Source of the DNA: Bradyrhizobium sp. LTSP849
GTDB lineage: Bacteria; Pseudomonadota; Alphaproteobacteria; Rhizobiales; Xanthobacteraceae
Direction: 5' to 3'
DNA: 64,000 bases
Assembly: GCF_000938255.1 (NCBI RefSeq)
Contig: NZ_JYMR01000052.1
Coordinates: 496,001 to 560,000, forward strand
Both the position numbers and the translations under genes were made by a program. Below, piece after piece: positions 27,613 to 36,037 of the stretch (its first letter is position 1; every line of letters begins with the position of its first letter). The notes beneath the pieces are model-generated. The model did no database searches, was not told where the DNA came from, and saw only the letters and a program-made list of their open reading frames with translations.

Positions 27613-27978
27613 CTAGCGCGGCTGCGGCACGAACCGGCCGTCCTGGAAGGCGGCGCCGAAATAGACCTCGATGCGGCGAACCTTGCCGGCGGTGAAGGTG
27701 AAGAACTCGGTGTTGCGAAAGCTCCTGCCATCTCTTGCCAGGCAACGATAGGTCACGAAGGCCTCGTCACCGGCGACAAAGATGCGCTCGATGTCGTGGC
27801 GCGCGATCCAGCCGGTGTCCCTCCAGCAGCGTTCGAAATAGGTCGCCTTGTCGAGGTCGTCGTCGAACGGGCTGGTGAAGCGGAAGTCGTCGGCCAACGC
27901 GTCACTGACCTGCTGCCGGTCGTTGGCGAGATAGGCGGCGAACAGGTTTCGAATAACGCACTCGCGGTCGTCGGACAT
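27613..27978 (-). CDS. SnoaL/NTF2-like small protein
   Basis: A protein of 121 residues with the cystatin-like fold of NTF2/SnoaL proteins: RNLFAAYLANDRQQVSDALADDFRFTSPFDDDLDKATYFERCW, IERIFVAGDEAFVTYRC and RSFRNTEFFTFTAGKVRRIEVYFG. Such proteins act as small enzymes or as sensor domains next to ECF sigma factors; the exact function is unknown. It is a neighbour of two DGPF-type genes. Confidence 0.85.
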   Translation of the reverse strand: MSDDRECVIRNLFAAYLANDRQQVSDALADDFRFTSPFDDDLDKATYFERCWRDTGWIARHDIERIFVAGDEAFVTYRCLARDGRSFRNTEFFTFTAGKVRRIEVYFGAAFQDGRFVPQPR

Positions 27979-28051
27979 GGCGTGTTTCCCTGCACATCAC
28001 TCCAGTGGAAGACGATGCATGCATGATCGTGCCGACAATTTGTCGCAGTGA

Positions 28052-28108
28052 TCAGTCGTGGAACACGAAAATATTTCGAAACGCCGGCCGTAGAATTACG
28101 GAACGCAT
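28052..28108 (-). CDS. Possible 18-residue peptide ORF
   Basis: MRSVILRPAFRNIFVFHD, preceded by AGGGAGACACCG (a good ribosome site). It is basic then aromatic, and lies upstream of the SnoaL-like gene on the same strand. It is too short to be recognised as a family; treat as a possible leader peptide. Confidence 0.2.
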   Translation of the reverse strand: MRSVILRPAFRNIFVFHD

Positions 28109-28326
28109 CGGTGTCTCCCTATGACTGCCGCCATGCTTATGGGGCCAGAAGGCTTTTGAATTGAACAACATCGGCCGCGGCACGTTGCGCCGCGGAAAAT
28201 ACGCGGCTTCGTGCAAGGGTTTACAGTTGCTCAACGAGCCTATGCAATTTTTTTCAGGAAGGCGCGAGACGGAACGATTCTCCGTTTCGCTCTCGATTCT
28301 CTCGGTCATACTGCGCGGGGCTCCAC

Positions 28327-29994
28327 GTGTTCAATTTCAGCAGCAAGACAAAGATCCAACACGCGCTCGCGGAAGTCGCGGCGATCGATCGCTCGCAGGC
28401 GGTGATCGAATTCAATCTCGACGGCACCATCGTCGATGCCAATGCGAACTTCCTCGCAGCGATCGGCTATTCGCTCGATGAGATCCGGGGCAAGCATCAC
28501 AGCATGTTCGTCGCTGCCGAAGAGCGCCAGAGCGCTGGCTATCGCGACTTCTGGGCGCGCCTCAACCGCGGCGAATATCAGGCCGCGCAATACAAGCGCT
28601 ACGGCAAGGGCGGCAAGGAGATCTGGATCCAGGCGTCCTACAATCCCCTGCGCGACGGGAGCGGCAAGGTTGCCGGCGTCATCAAGTTCGCCACCGACAT
28701 CACCGCGCAGAAGATCAGCAACATGGAGGATTCCGGCAAGATCGCTGCGATCAGCCGCGCGCAGGCCGTGATCGAATTCAACATGGACGGCACCATCGTC
28801 ACCGCCAACGAGAATTTCCTGAAGGCGATGGGCTATTCGCTCGACGAGATCAAGGGCAAGCACCACAGCATGTTCGTGACCCCGGAGGACCGCGCCAGCG
28901 CAGCCTATGCAGAATTCTGGGCGCGGCTGAACCGCGGCGAGTTCGAGGCCGCCGAATACAAGCGGCTCGGCAAGGGAGCCAGGGAAATCTGGATTCTGGC
29001 AACCTACAACCCGATCCTCGACGAGGCCGGCAAGCCGTTCAAGGTGGTGAAGTTCGCGACCGACGTCACCGCGCAGAAGCTGAAGGCGGCCGACAATGAC
29101 GGCCAGCTCGCCGCGATCCAGAAGTCGCAGGCCGTGATCGAGTTCAACATGGACGGCACGATCCGCATCGCCAACCCAAATTTTCTGAACGCGATGGGCT
29201 ATACGTTGGCCGAGATCAAGGGCCAGCACCACAGCACGTTCGTCGAGCCGAGCGAGAAGAATTCGCCCGCCTACCGGCAGTTCTGGGACACCCTCAATCG
29301 CGGCGAATACCAGGCCGCCGAATACAAGCGGATCGCCAAGGGCGGCCGCGAGATCTGGATCCAGGCCTCCTACAACCCGATCCTCGACCTCAACGGCAAA
29401 CCCTACAAGGTGGTGAAATATGCCACCGACATCACCGCGCAGGCGATCGGACGCAAGAAGGCCGAGAATGCGCGCGGGCTGATCGAGGCGGTCGCGGCCG
29501 GCAGTGAGGAGATGAGCGCGTCAATCCGCGAGATCTCCGAGACCATGGCGAAGTCGCGCGAGAACTCCAAGGTCGCGACCTCCAGGGTCGAGGCCGCCGA
29601 CGGCCAGGCGCAGAAACTGAATGCGGCCGCACAGGCCATGAGCGGCATCGTCGAGATGATCGCGGGCATCACCGGACAGATCAACCTCCTGGCGCTGAAC
29701 GCCACGATCGAATCGGCGCGCGCGGGCGAAGCCGGCCGCGGCTTTGCGGTGGTCGCCTCCGAGGTGAAGAACCTCGCCAGTCAGGCCAAGCATGCGACCG
29801 ACACGATCTCGTCGGAAATCAACGCGCTCAACACCGTCGCCGGTGACGTCGTCGGCTCACTCACCGCGATCAAGGCAGCAATCGCCAGCGTCAACGAGTT
29901 CATCGCCTCCACCGCCGCCGCGGTCGAGGAACAGAGCATCGTGACGGCGGACATGTCCGCCAACATGCAGCGGGCTTCGGCGGAGCTCTCCTAG
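28327..29994 (+). CDS. Soluble chemoreceptor: three PAS domains plus methyl-accepting signalling domain
   Basis: A protein of 555 residues without membrane helices. It has three near-identical PAS units (about 15-130, 137-252 and 259-374), each with QAVIEFN-DGTI, NANFL-A-GY-L-EI-GKHH and ITAQK. A short chemoreceptor tail (about 385-555) follows, with IAGITGQINLLALNATIESARAGEAGRGFAVVASEVKNLA, the CheA/CheW contact hairpin. PAS units may bind haem or flavin, but no diagnostic residue was checked. GTG start, weak ribosome site. No HAMP and no CheR tether pentapeptide. Probably a cytoplasmic sensor for oxygen, redox or energy taxis. Confidence 0.93.
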   Translation: MFNFSSKTKIQHALAEVAAIDRSQAVIEFNLDGTIVDANANFLAAIGYSLDEIRGKHHSMFVAAEERQSAGYRDFWARLNRGEYQAAQYKRYGKGGKEIWIQASYNPLRDGSGKVAGVIKFATDITAQKISNMEDSGKIAAISRAQAVIEFNMDGTIVTANENFLKAMGYSLDEIKGKHHSMFVTPEDRASAAYAEFWARLNRGEFEAAEYKRLGKGAREIWILATYNPILDEAGKPFKVVKFATDVTAQKLKAADNDGQLAAIQKSQAVIEFNMDGTIRIANPNFLNAMGYTLAEIKGQHHSTFVEPSEKNSPAYRQFWDTLNRGEYQAAEYKRIAKGGREIWIQASYNPILDLNGKPYKVVKYATDITAQAIGRKKAENARGLIEAVAAGSEEMSASIREISETMAKSRENSKVATSRVEAADGQAQKLNAAAQAMSGIVEMIAGITGQINLLALNATIESARAGEAGRGFAVVASEVKNLASQAKHATDTISSEINALNTVAGDVVGSLTAIKAAIASVNEFIASTAAAVEEQSIVTADMSANMQRASAELS

Positions 29995-30015
29995 GCTCAC
30001 GAACGACCACTATCC

Positions 30016-30153
30016 CCGTCATCCTGAGGCGCTCACACTGCAAAGCAGTGTGGGCCTCGAAGGATGAATCGGCCGAGATGCAGCCGGGCCGTCGCCCTTC
30101 GAGGCTCGCCCCGCGTCGCTTTGCGCCGCAGAACTCGCACCTCAGGGTGACGG
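30016..30153. repeat. Palindromic intergenic repeat (CGTCATCCTGAGG type)
   Basis: Ends CCGTCATCCTGAGGCGC and CACCTCAGGGTGACGG, with inner CCTCGAAGGATG and CCTTCGAGG pairs. One copy only in the window, of a type seen repeatedly in Bradyrhizobium genomes. It fills most of the gap between the chemoreceptor and the cupin genes. Confidence 0.75.
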
Positions 30154-30175
30154 TTCTCGATATTGCTGCCCGTCC

Positions 30176-30553
30176 CTACCGCTCCCATCGCCGCGTCGCC
30201 TCACTCGCTCCCTCCGGCAACGCCTCAAAGACCGGCGAGGCCAGCACGGCATGGACGTGCAGCGTGGTCGTGCCCGAATTACGAAAACCGTGCTTGCGGC
30301 CGGCGGGAACCAGCAGGGACTGGCCGGCCGTCACTGTGATGCGCTCGGCCTCGATCCACATCTCGGCCTCGCCCGCGCGCACGGTCAGCACCTCCTCGAC
30401 CGGATGACTGTGCGTCGGCGCCCCGGCGCCGGGCGCGACCCATTGCTCGAAGATGCAGAGCGCGGTGGCGCCGTTGCGCGCGGATGTCAGCATCCGGGCC
30501 GTCACACCCGGCCGCCATTCCTCGAGCGGGATCGCACTGGGATCGATGGGCAT
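30176..30553 (-). CDS. Cupin-domain protein
   Basis: A protein of 125 residues with cupin motif 1 GAGAPTHSHPVEEVLTVRAGEAEMWI (two His and a Glu as metal ligands) and motif 2 LLVPAGRKHGFRNSG. A small one-barrel cupin, probably metal-binding and enzymatic or a regulator; role unknown. The start at 30553 gives a normal-length protein; a longer frame overlaps the divergent SDR gene start. Confidence 0.85.
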   Translation of the reverse strand: MPIDPSAIPLEEWRPGVTARMLTSARNGATALCIFEQWVAPGAGAPTHSHPVEEVLTVRAGEAEMWIEAERITVTAGQSLLVPAGRKHGFRNSGTTTLHVHAVLASPVFEALPEGASEATRRWER

Positions 30554-30646
30554 GGCCAGAGGCCCTTTCTTGCCGGGACGAAAGCGAAGTAAAAGGGGCC
30601 GGCGCTCGCGCGCGACCGACCTTTCGCACACAGGACAGATTAGCAA

Positions 30647-31435
30647 ATGCCGCAGGCCACGCAAAAAGTCGCCCTCGTCACCGGTGCCGCTCGCGGCATC
30701 GGGCTTGCGACCGCGAAAAAATTCCTGGCCGAAGGCTGGCGCGTGGCGCTGCTCGACATCGAGGGCGAGCTGCTCGGCCGCGCGCGCGCCGAGATCGGCC
30801 AGGATGATGCGACGCTGGCGCTGACCTGCGACGTCTCGGACAGCACCGCGGTCGGCGCGGCGATGGCGGCGATCGAGCGGCGGTTCGGCCGGCTCGATGC
30901 GCTGGTCAACAATGCCGGCATTGCCGTGTTCGCGCCGCTGATGGAGACATCGGAGGCCGACTGGCGCCGCGTGCTCGAGGTCAACCTCACGGGTCCGTTC
31001 CTCTGCACCAGGGCGGCGGTGCCGTTGATGCGCGATGGCAATGGCGGCGCCATCGTCAACATCACCTCGATCTCGGCCGTGCGGGCCTCGACGCTCCGCT
31101 CGGCCTACGGCACCAGCAAGGCGGGCTTAGCGCATCTCACCAAGCAGCTGGCGGTCGAGCTTGCCTCTCTCAACATCCGCGTCAACGCGGTGGCGCCGGG
31201 GCCGGTCGACACCGCCATGGCGAAGCAAGTGCACACGCCGGAGATCCGCGCCGATTATCACGACGCCATCCCGCTGAACCGCTACGGCCTCGAAGAGGAA
31301 CTCGCCGAAGCGATCTACTTCCTGTGCTCAGGAAGCGCGAGCTACATCACCGGTCAAATTTTGGCCGTCGATGGCGGCTTCGATGCGGCGGGTATCGGTC
31401 TGCCGACGCTGCGCGGGCAACGGCGGAACGGGTAG
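30647..31435 (+). CDS. SDR-family NAD(P)-dependent oxidoreductase
   Basis: A protein of 262 residues with TGAARGIG at about 12-19, NNAG near 90, catalytic SAYGTSKAG (Tyr and Lys intact) and NVNLTGPFLCTRA-type segments (EVNLTGPFLCTRAAVPLM). Classical SDR of the 3-oxoacyl-reductase-like type; the substrate is unknown. It is divergent from the cupin gene and followed by a palindromic repeat. Confidence 0.9.
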   Translation: MPQATQKVALVTGAARGIGLATAKKFLAEGWRVALLDIEGELLGRARAEIGQDDATLALTCDVSDSTAVGAAMAAIERRFGRLDALVNNAGIAVFAPLMETSEADWRRVLEVNLTGPFLCTRAAVPLMRDGNGGAIVNITSISAVRASTLRSAYGTSKAGLAHLTKQLAVELASLNIRVNAVAPGPVDTAMAKQVHTPEIRADYHDAIPLNRYGLEEELAEAIYFLCSGSASYITGQILAVDGGFDAAGIGLPTLRGQRRNG

Positions 31436-31446
31436 GCACAGGATTT

Positions 31447-31538
31447 GTAGGGTGGGCAAAGGCGCGAAGCGCCGTGCCCACCACATTCTCCCGATTTGCG
31501 GTCCCATTGGTGGGCACGCTACGCTTTGCCCACCCTAC
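31447..31538. repeat. Palindromic intergenic repeat, inverted copy of 9477-9568
   Basis: GTAGGGTGGGCAAAGG at one end and CTTTGCCCACCCTAC at the other, with inner GTGCCCACCAC / GTGGGCACGC. The repeat can fold as a long hairpin, and may serve as terminator for the SDR gene. Confidence 0.85.
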
Positions 31539-31562
31539 GACGTCGAATGTGCGGAGAGTCCG

Positions 31563-31994
31563 ATGCAACGCGTTGCTTTTGTCTGGGCCCTCGCAGCGGC
31601 CCTGCTCGCCTCCGCACCAGCTTCCGCCGAGATCCGCATCATCCAGAGCCCCGGTGGCCAGGTCGGACCGTTCCTCGATCTGTTCGAGAAGGTGCGCGAG
31701 AGCGGTGAGCGCGTGGTGATCGATGGTCCCTGCCTGTCCGCCTGCACGCTGGTGCTGAGCATCGTGCCGGGTGAGCGGATTTGCGTCACGAGGCGCGCCG
31801 TGCTCGGCTTCCACGCGGCTCGCTCGGTCGACCGGCGCGGACGTTTCTATGCGGAACCGGAGGCATCTGAAGCCGTGCTGCAAGCCTATCCGGGTCCGGT
31901 GCGCGACTGGATCAGCCGCCGCGGCGGCCTGACCGCGCGGTTGCTGCTGCTTAAAGGGCGGGAACTCGCGGCGATCTATCCCCGTTGCCGATGA
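31563..31994 (+). CDS. Secreted ClpP/crotonase-fold-like protein
   Basis: A protein of 143 residues with signal peptide MQRVAFVWALAAALLASAPA (cut near residue 22). The mature part has EIRIIQSPGGQVGPFLDLFEKV and VVIDGPCLSACTLVLSIVP, reminiscent of ClpP/SppA-like periplasmic proteins (COG3904 type), where the Ser of the SACT segment aligns with the nucleophile; the rest ends CVTRRAVLGFHAARS. It may be a small periplasmic protease-like protein or an inactive relative. No operon partner. Confidence 0.6.
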   Translation: MQRVAFVWALAAALLASAPASAEIRIIQSPGGQVGPFLDLFEKVRESGERVVIDGPCLSACTLVLSIVPGERICVTRRAVLGFHAARSVDRRGRFYAEPEASEAVLQAYPGPVRDWISRRGGLTARLLLLKGRELAAIYPRCR

Positions 31995-32212
31995 TGCTGC
32001 GATTCGCGGGGCGAGCCATTGTCCACCGCACGTCCAGACCTGAATGGACGCGGCCTTTGTCCGAAGATTGGGCAAAGTGCCGCTTGCAGTCGGCAAATCC
32101 GCTTATCTGCTTCGCAAGCCCTGCCCAATTTACGCGGTTTCCAAGTCTTCCCGACCATCTATGATGATCCTGCATTTTTGAGATCAATCATTATCAAAAC
32201 GGGTCGCACGCC

Positions 32213-32596
32213 ATGCAGCCCATCGATTTTCGCTACCGCCTGTCGGATCAGGGGCGTATCGTTCTCGGTTCGCTCAGTTCCGAAGAGACTCTCGAATTCG
32301 AAGTGCTGTCCCGGCGCGACCGCGAGGGCCTGATCGATCTGCCGTCCGAGCTTCGGCTGCTCGAGCTCTACGTGAAATACGGCAAATCCGGCGCGGAGGT
32401 TCCGCTTGCGCCGTTAGAACCTGCTGACGATCCGTTAGAACCTGCGTACGAGCCCTGGGAACCTGTCTATGAGGAGAGTGAGCCGCTGCAATCGCAAAAG
32501 CTCCCGCTGCGGTCATCACGACAGCACGCCTATGTTGTTCCCATGGTCATCGTGATGAGCGTGAGCTTCATGCTGATTGCAATGCTGATCAGCTAG
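32213..32596 (+). CDS. Hypothetical tail-anchored protein with Pro/Glu repeats
   Basis: A protein of 127 residues: a soluble N-terminal half (FRYRLSDQGRIVLG...LIDLPSELRLLELYVKYG), then an acidic Pro-Glu stretch with tandem units PLEPADDPLEPAYEPWEP, and a single C-terminal hydrophobic segment YVVPMVIVMSVSFMLIAMLI, so it would be anchored in the inner membrane facing the cytoplasm. No family recognised. A 12-15 nt DNA repeat (CCGTTAGAACCTGC) underlies the Pro/Glu region. Confidence 0.6.
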   Translation: MQPIDFRYRLSDQGRIVLGSLSSEETLEFEVLSRRDREGLIDLPSELRLLELYVKYGKSGAEVPLAPLEPADDPLEPAYEPWEPVYEESEPLQSQKLPLRSSRQHAYVVPMVIVMSVSFMLIAMLIS

Positions 32597-32712
32597 CAAA
32601 TAAGACGCCGCGCCGAAAAAATGCCACGGCATCTGTGAAGCGCGTCACACTAAAGCCAAGGTAGACTGCCATACCCTTGCGTTAGGCGACACCGATGTCC
32701 GCGGAGGTATTC

Positions 32713-32892
32713 ATGACCATCATCAGCACCGACGGACACGCTGATTCGCAAGTTCAATCGTCGCTCTTCCGGAGAGCGAGCGAACAGGCCTTCACCCTGA
32801 CGTTCCTGGTCGCGAGCGCAGTCGCAACTGTCGGCTGGCTCTACGTGCTCGGCCAGGGAGCCGTCACCGTCACGAGTTGGCTATTCTTCTAA
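32713..32892 (+). CDS. Small single-span membrane protein
   Basis: A 59-residue protein starting at ATG 32713 after GGAGGTATTC, with a hydrophilic N-terminus and a hydrophobic helix AFTLTFLVASAVATVGWLYVL. An in-frame ATG 18 nt upstream is possible. Its stop codon overlaps the 3' end of the opposite micro-ORF at 32889-32984 by 4 bp. No family recognised. Confidence 0.5.
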   Translation: MTIISTDGHADSQVQSSLFRRASEQAFTLTFLVASAVATVGWLYVLGQGAVTVTSWLFF

Positions 32893-32984
32893 GAGAAGAG
32901 GGTTTGGATCACCGGCGCGAGCTTCATGCTTGCGCAGATGAGCATTCCCCAAAGAGCAAAATTGATTTGTAGCGCCGCCGCCAT
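32889..32984 (-). CDS. 31-residue hydrophobic micro-ORF
   Basis: Starts MAAALQINFALWGMLIC and ends with Ser-stop at 32889. It is hydrophobic throughout, suited to a small membrane peptide, and preceded by GGAAGGGAGCG as ribosome site. It is convergent with the 59-residue gene and overlaps its stop. Too short to prove from sequence alone, but the site and composition favour a real gene. Confidence 0.4.
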   Translation of the reverse strand: MAAALQINFALWGMLICASMKLAPVIQTLFS

Positions 32985-33208
32985 CGGTCGCTCCCTTCCA
33001 AGTCACGTCCACCCTAGTTTGTAGCTTTTGTGAAATACAATTAGCGATTCTGTGGCAAATTTTACAGCCTAATATTTCGCCAATTGTTGTGCGATGCGAA
33101 CCGCTCCACAAGGCATAGTTGCGCCGTTGTATACAGCAAGCCCGCATTCAATCACCGACGACGAAGCGGTTCCATCAACGCGTGCAGTGGCGACGTGATC
33201 ACGGTGTT

Positions 33209-33251
33209 TCGCGACGCGCTCTCCCCCGAACGGGGCGAGAGGGCGTCGCGA
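33209..33251. terminator. Long GC-rich hairpin between micro-ORF and VOC genes
   Basis: TCGCGACGC at 33209-33217 pairs with GCGTCGCGA at 33243-33251; inner CTCCCCCG / CGGGGCGAG also pair. It lies about 20 bp past the stop of the VOC gene. There is no T-run, so it may be a repeat-type hairpin rather than a classic terminator. Confidence 0.4.
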
Positions 33252-33272
33252 CTCAACACTTTAGACCCGCTG

Positions 33273-33686
33273 TCACATTCCTTCAGCCGGGCAGTTCACC
33301 ATCCAGGGAATGCCGAACTTGTCGACGCACATTCCAAAGCCCTTGGCCCAGAAGGTCTTGCCGAAGGGCATGTTGACAGTGCCGCCGTCGGCGAGCGCGT
33401 TGAACTTGCGTTCGGCATCGGCGACGTCGGTGATCGTCAGCGAGATCGAAAAGCCCTGGGGTTTCTGCACATGTTCCGGCGGCGCGTCGGACGCCATCAG
33501 CACGCTGCCGCCAGGGAGCGACATTCGCGCATGCATGATCATCTTCTCGCGGCCTGGCGAGGGCTGCATGTCCGGCGGCCCCTCGGAGGCACGCAGCATC
33601 ATCTCGATCTTGCCGCCGAGAACCTTGGCGTAGAAGTTGAACGCCGCTTCGCAGGTGTCCTGATAGAACAGATAGGGATTGAGCAT
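33273..33686 (-). CDS. VOC-superfamily (PhnB/glyoxalase-like) protein
   Basis: A protein of 137 residues opening MLNPYLFYQDTCEAAFNFYAKVLGGKIEMM, the PhnB-like signature, with HARMSLPGGSVLMASDAPP and MPFGKTFWAKGFGMCVDKFGIPWMVN. VOC proteins bind metals and catalyse isomerisations or dioxygenations; a role in small-molecule modification is inferred. It is a frequent companion of ECF sigma factor and SRPBCC genes, as here. Confidence 0.85.
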   Translation of the reverse strand: MLNPYLFYQDTCEAAFNFYAKVLGGKIEMMLRASEGPPDMQPSPGREKMIMHARMSLPGGSVLMASDAPPEHVQKPQGFSISLTITDVADAERKFNALADGGTVNMPFGKTFWAKGFGMCVDKFGIPWMVNCPAEGM

Positions 33687-33726
33687 CGTTTCTCTCCTTC
33701 TTGTTTCCTTGGGGCAGTGAGGTTCG

Positions 33727-34263
33727 TTATTTCTCGGTGAGCTTCTTCAGGCTGGCGAGACCGGCCTCAAAATCCTTGCCGATCATGCTGTCCATGTTCA
33801 TGAAGACCTGCATCAGCTTGGACATGAACGGGGCCGGACCGTACATCGCCCATGTGACCAATGTGGCATCGCCTTGCGGCACAAAGGTGAACTCGGCGGT
33901 GTTGTGGCCTTCGAACGGTCGCTCGAAATCGAGCTTGATGCGCAGCTTTGACGACGTGCTCGCCTCGAGGATCTCCATATGGCCGGCGCCGACATTGTTG
34001 TTGCCGTCCCAGGCATAGGTCGCGCCCTTGCCTTGCGCGGTTCCGCCAAAAGTCCGCTTCATGGCGGGGTCGCGGCCCTCATAGGGCGACCAACTGGTCC
34101 AGAAGTGGAAATCGGCAACCACAGGATAGATCGCATCGGCCGGCGCTTTCACCGCGAGCGAGCGCTCGACGCGGAAGGTGTCGGGCTTGGTGAGGGCGAA
34201 GGCCAGGATACCCGCGATCCCGACCGCGAGCACGATAGCGATGATGGCAATGGCTTTCAGCAT
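33727..34263 (-). CDS. SRPBCC-family protein with N-terminal membrane anchor
   Basis: A protein of 178 residues: an N-terminal hydrophobic segment (AIAIIAIVLAVGIAGILAFAL, anchor or signal) and a SRPBCC/polyketide-cyclase-like domain with FRVERSLAVKAPADAIYPVVADFHFWTSWSPYEGRDP and FEGHNTAEFTFVPQGDATLVTWAMYG. Ligand-binding fold of unknown substrate. It lies between the VOC gene and the sigma factor gene, same strand. Confidence 0.82.
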   Translation of the reverse strand: MLKAIAIIAIVLAVGIAGILAFALTKPDTFRVERSLAVKAPADAIYPVVADFHFWTSWSPYEGRDPAMKRTFGGTAQGKGATYAWDGNNNVGAGHMEILEASTSSKLRIKLDFERPFEGHNTAEFTFVPQGDATLVTWAMYGPAPFMSKLMQVFMNMDSMIGKDFEAGLASLKKLTEK

Positions 34264-34370
34264 GATGGCTCCCTGGATATGGGCCTAGGACGAAGCGGAA
34301 GGACGGGGGCCGACAATTCGGGATGAATAATTTCGTCGTCGGACCATGACGGCGGGGATGGTGTTGAGCC

Positions 34371-35672
34371 CTATTTCGCCTTGGCGCCCTGCTTCGCGCC
34401 ACCATTCGTCGCCTTCGGCTGGCTGTCCCTGATCAAACGATCAATGTGCATGCGGATGTGGGCGGCCTCGGCGGAGGTGTTGGCGAGCGCGATGGCACGG
34501 TCGAAGGCGACCCGGGCTTCGTCGTTGCGGCCGAGCTGCATCAGGAAGGCGCCGCGCACGCCGTAGAAATGAAAGTAGTTGGAAAGTTTTGGCGCCAGCG
34601 GCTCGATCAGGTCGAGTGCGGCCTGCGGCCCGCGCACCTTGGACACCGCCACCGCGCGATTGAGCGTCACCACCGGCGAGGGCTGCACCAGCTCGAGCGC
34701 GCCGTAGAGCAGATCGATCTGCGCCCAGTCGGTTTCTGCCGGCGTCGCCGCGCGCGCATGCAGCGCGGCGATCGCAGCCTGGATTTGATAGGGCCCGCTG
34801 CGGTGATGACGCATCGCCTTGTCGATCAGCGCCAGACCCTCCGCGATCATGTTGCCGTTCCATAGCGAGCGGTTCTGGTCATCCAGCAGAATGAGCGTGC
34901 CGTCTTCGGCGAAACGCGCCGCGCTGCGCGCATGCTGCAACAGCAGCAGCGCCGCCAGCCCCATGATCTCGGGCTCGCTCTGGAACAGCCGCAGCAACAA
35001 CCGCGCCAGCCGGATCGCCTCCTCGCACAACGGCTTGCGCAACTCGGCGGTGTCGCCGCTGGCCGAATAGCCCTCGTTGAAGATCAAATAGATCATCGCG
35101 GCGACGCCGGCGAGCCGCTCGGAACGCTCGACCGCGCCGGGCGTCTCGAACGGCACACCGGCCTCCGCGACCTTCGCCTTGGCCCGGGTGATGCGCTGCT
35201 CCATCGCAGCGTCCGAGACCAGGAAGGCACGCGCGATCTGCTTCACCGTGAGGCCGGAGACGATGCGCAGGGCGAGTGCGATCTGCTGTGTCGCCGGCAA
35301 TTGCGGATGGCAGCAGATGAACATCAGCCGCAAAATGTCGTCGCGATAGTGCGAGCCATCGAGCCGCTCGGCGAGCGCGCCCTCGGCATCGTCGAGATCG
35401 GAGATCGCCTGGTCGTCCTCCGGCAGCGGCTGCTGCTTGCGGGTGCGGCGCACCTCGTCGATGGCGACGTTGCGGCCGACCATGATCAGCCACGCCGCGG
35501 GATCGCGCGGCGGCCCGTTCTGCGGCCAGGTTTTGAGCGCACGCAAGGACGCGTTCTGGAACGCCTCCTCGGCGGTATCGAGATCGCGGAAATAGCGAAG
35601 CAGCGCGCCGACCGCCTGAGGTCGCGCCGAAGTCAGCGCGGTCTCGATCCAGCCGGTATCGGCTTCGCTCAC
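34371..35672 (-). CDS. ECF-type RNA polymerase sigma factor with long C-terminal extension (ECF42-like)
   Basis: A protein of 433 residues. Region 2 has AVGALLRYFRDLDTAEEAFQNASLRALKTWP and AAWLIMVGRNVAIDEVRR; region 4 has ALRIVSGLTVKQIARAFLVSDAAMEQRITRAK. After about residue 190 there is a long TPR-like helical extension (RSERLAGVAAMIYLIFNEGYSAS... YGVRGAFLMQLGRNDEARVAF), characteristic of DGPF-linked ECF sigma factors. The start is GTG at 35672, overlapping the stop of the DGPF gene by 4 bp, a tightly coupled arrangement. The target promoters are unknown. Confidence 0.93.
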   Translation of the reverse strand: MSEADTGWIETALTSARPQAVGALLRYFRDLDTAEEAFQNASLRALKTWPQNGPPRDPAAWLIMVGRNVAIDEVRRTRKQQPLPEDDQAISDLDDAEGALAERLDGSHYRDDILRLMFICCHPQLPATQQIALALRIVSGLTVKQIARAFLVSDAAMEQRITRAKAKVAEAGVPFETPGAVERSERLAGVAAMIYLIFNEGYSASGDTAELRKPLCEEAIRLARLLLRLFQSEPEIMGLAALLLLQHARSAARFAEDGTLILLDDQNRSLWNGNMIAEGLALIDKAMRHHRSGPYQIQAAIAALHARAATPAETDWAQIDLLYGALELVQPSPVVTLNRAVAVSKVRGPQAALDLIEPLAPKLSNYFHFYGVRGAFLMQLGRNDEARVAFDRAIALANTSAEAAHIRMHIDRLIRDSQPKATNGGAKQGAKAK

Positions 35673-36037
35673 GTCAGATTCCCTCCGGGCCTGAACACGC
35701 CCACCGGGCGCACCTCATAGGCACCGCCGGGATTGGCCGCGCCGAGGTCGCGCGCGACGTCGAGGGCTTCGTCGAGATTCTTGCAGTCGACGATGTAGAA
35801 GCCGAGCAACTGCTCCTTGGTCTCAGCATAGGGGCCGTCGAGCACCAGCGGCGGGTCTTCCTTGCGCAGCGTCGCCGCTGCCGTGGTCGGCAACAGCCGC
35901 GCCACCGGGCCGAGCCGGCCCTGCTGTGTGAGCTTCTCCTGCACCACGGCGAGCTTCTTCATCACGGCCTCGTCCTGGTCCTTGCTCCAGGAGCCGACGA
36001 AGTCCTCATCGTGATAGCAAAGGATCGCATAAAGCAT
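35669..36037 (-). CDS. YCII-related (DGPF) protein, sigma-factor partner
   Basis: A protein of 122 residues: start MLYAILCYHDEDFVGSW, signature LVLDGPYAETKEQLLGFYIVDCKNLDEALDVARDL. Its stop codon overlaps the start of the ECF sigma gene by 4 bp, so the two are translated from one mRNA. DGPF partners are proposed to sense a signal or act as enzymes; in the ECF42 family they are not clearly anti-sigma factors. A longer reading frame upstream is antisense to the following reductase gene and was rejected. Confidence 0.9.
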   Translation of the reverse strand: MLYAILCYHDEDFVGSWSKDQDEAVMKKLAVVQEKLTQQGRLGPVARLLPTTAAATLRKEDPPLVLDGPYAETKEQLLGFYIVDCKNLDEALDVARDLGAANPGGAYEVRPVGVFRPGGNLT

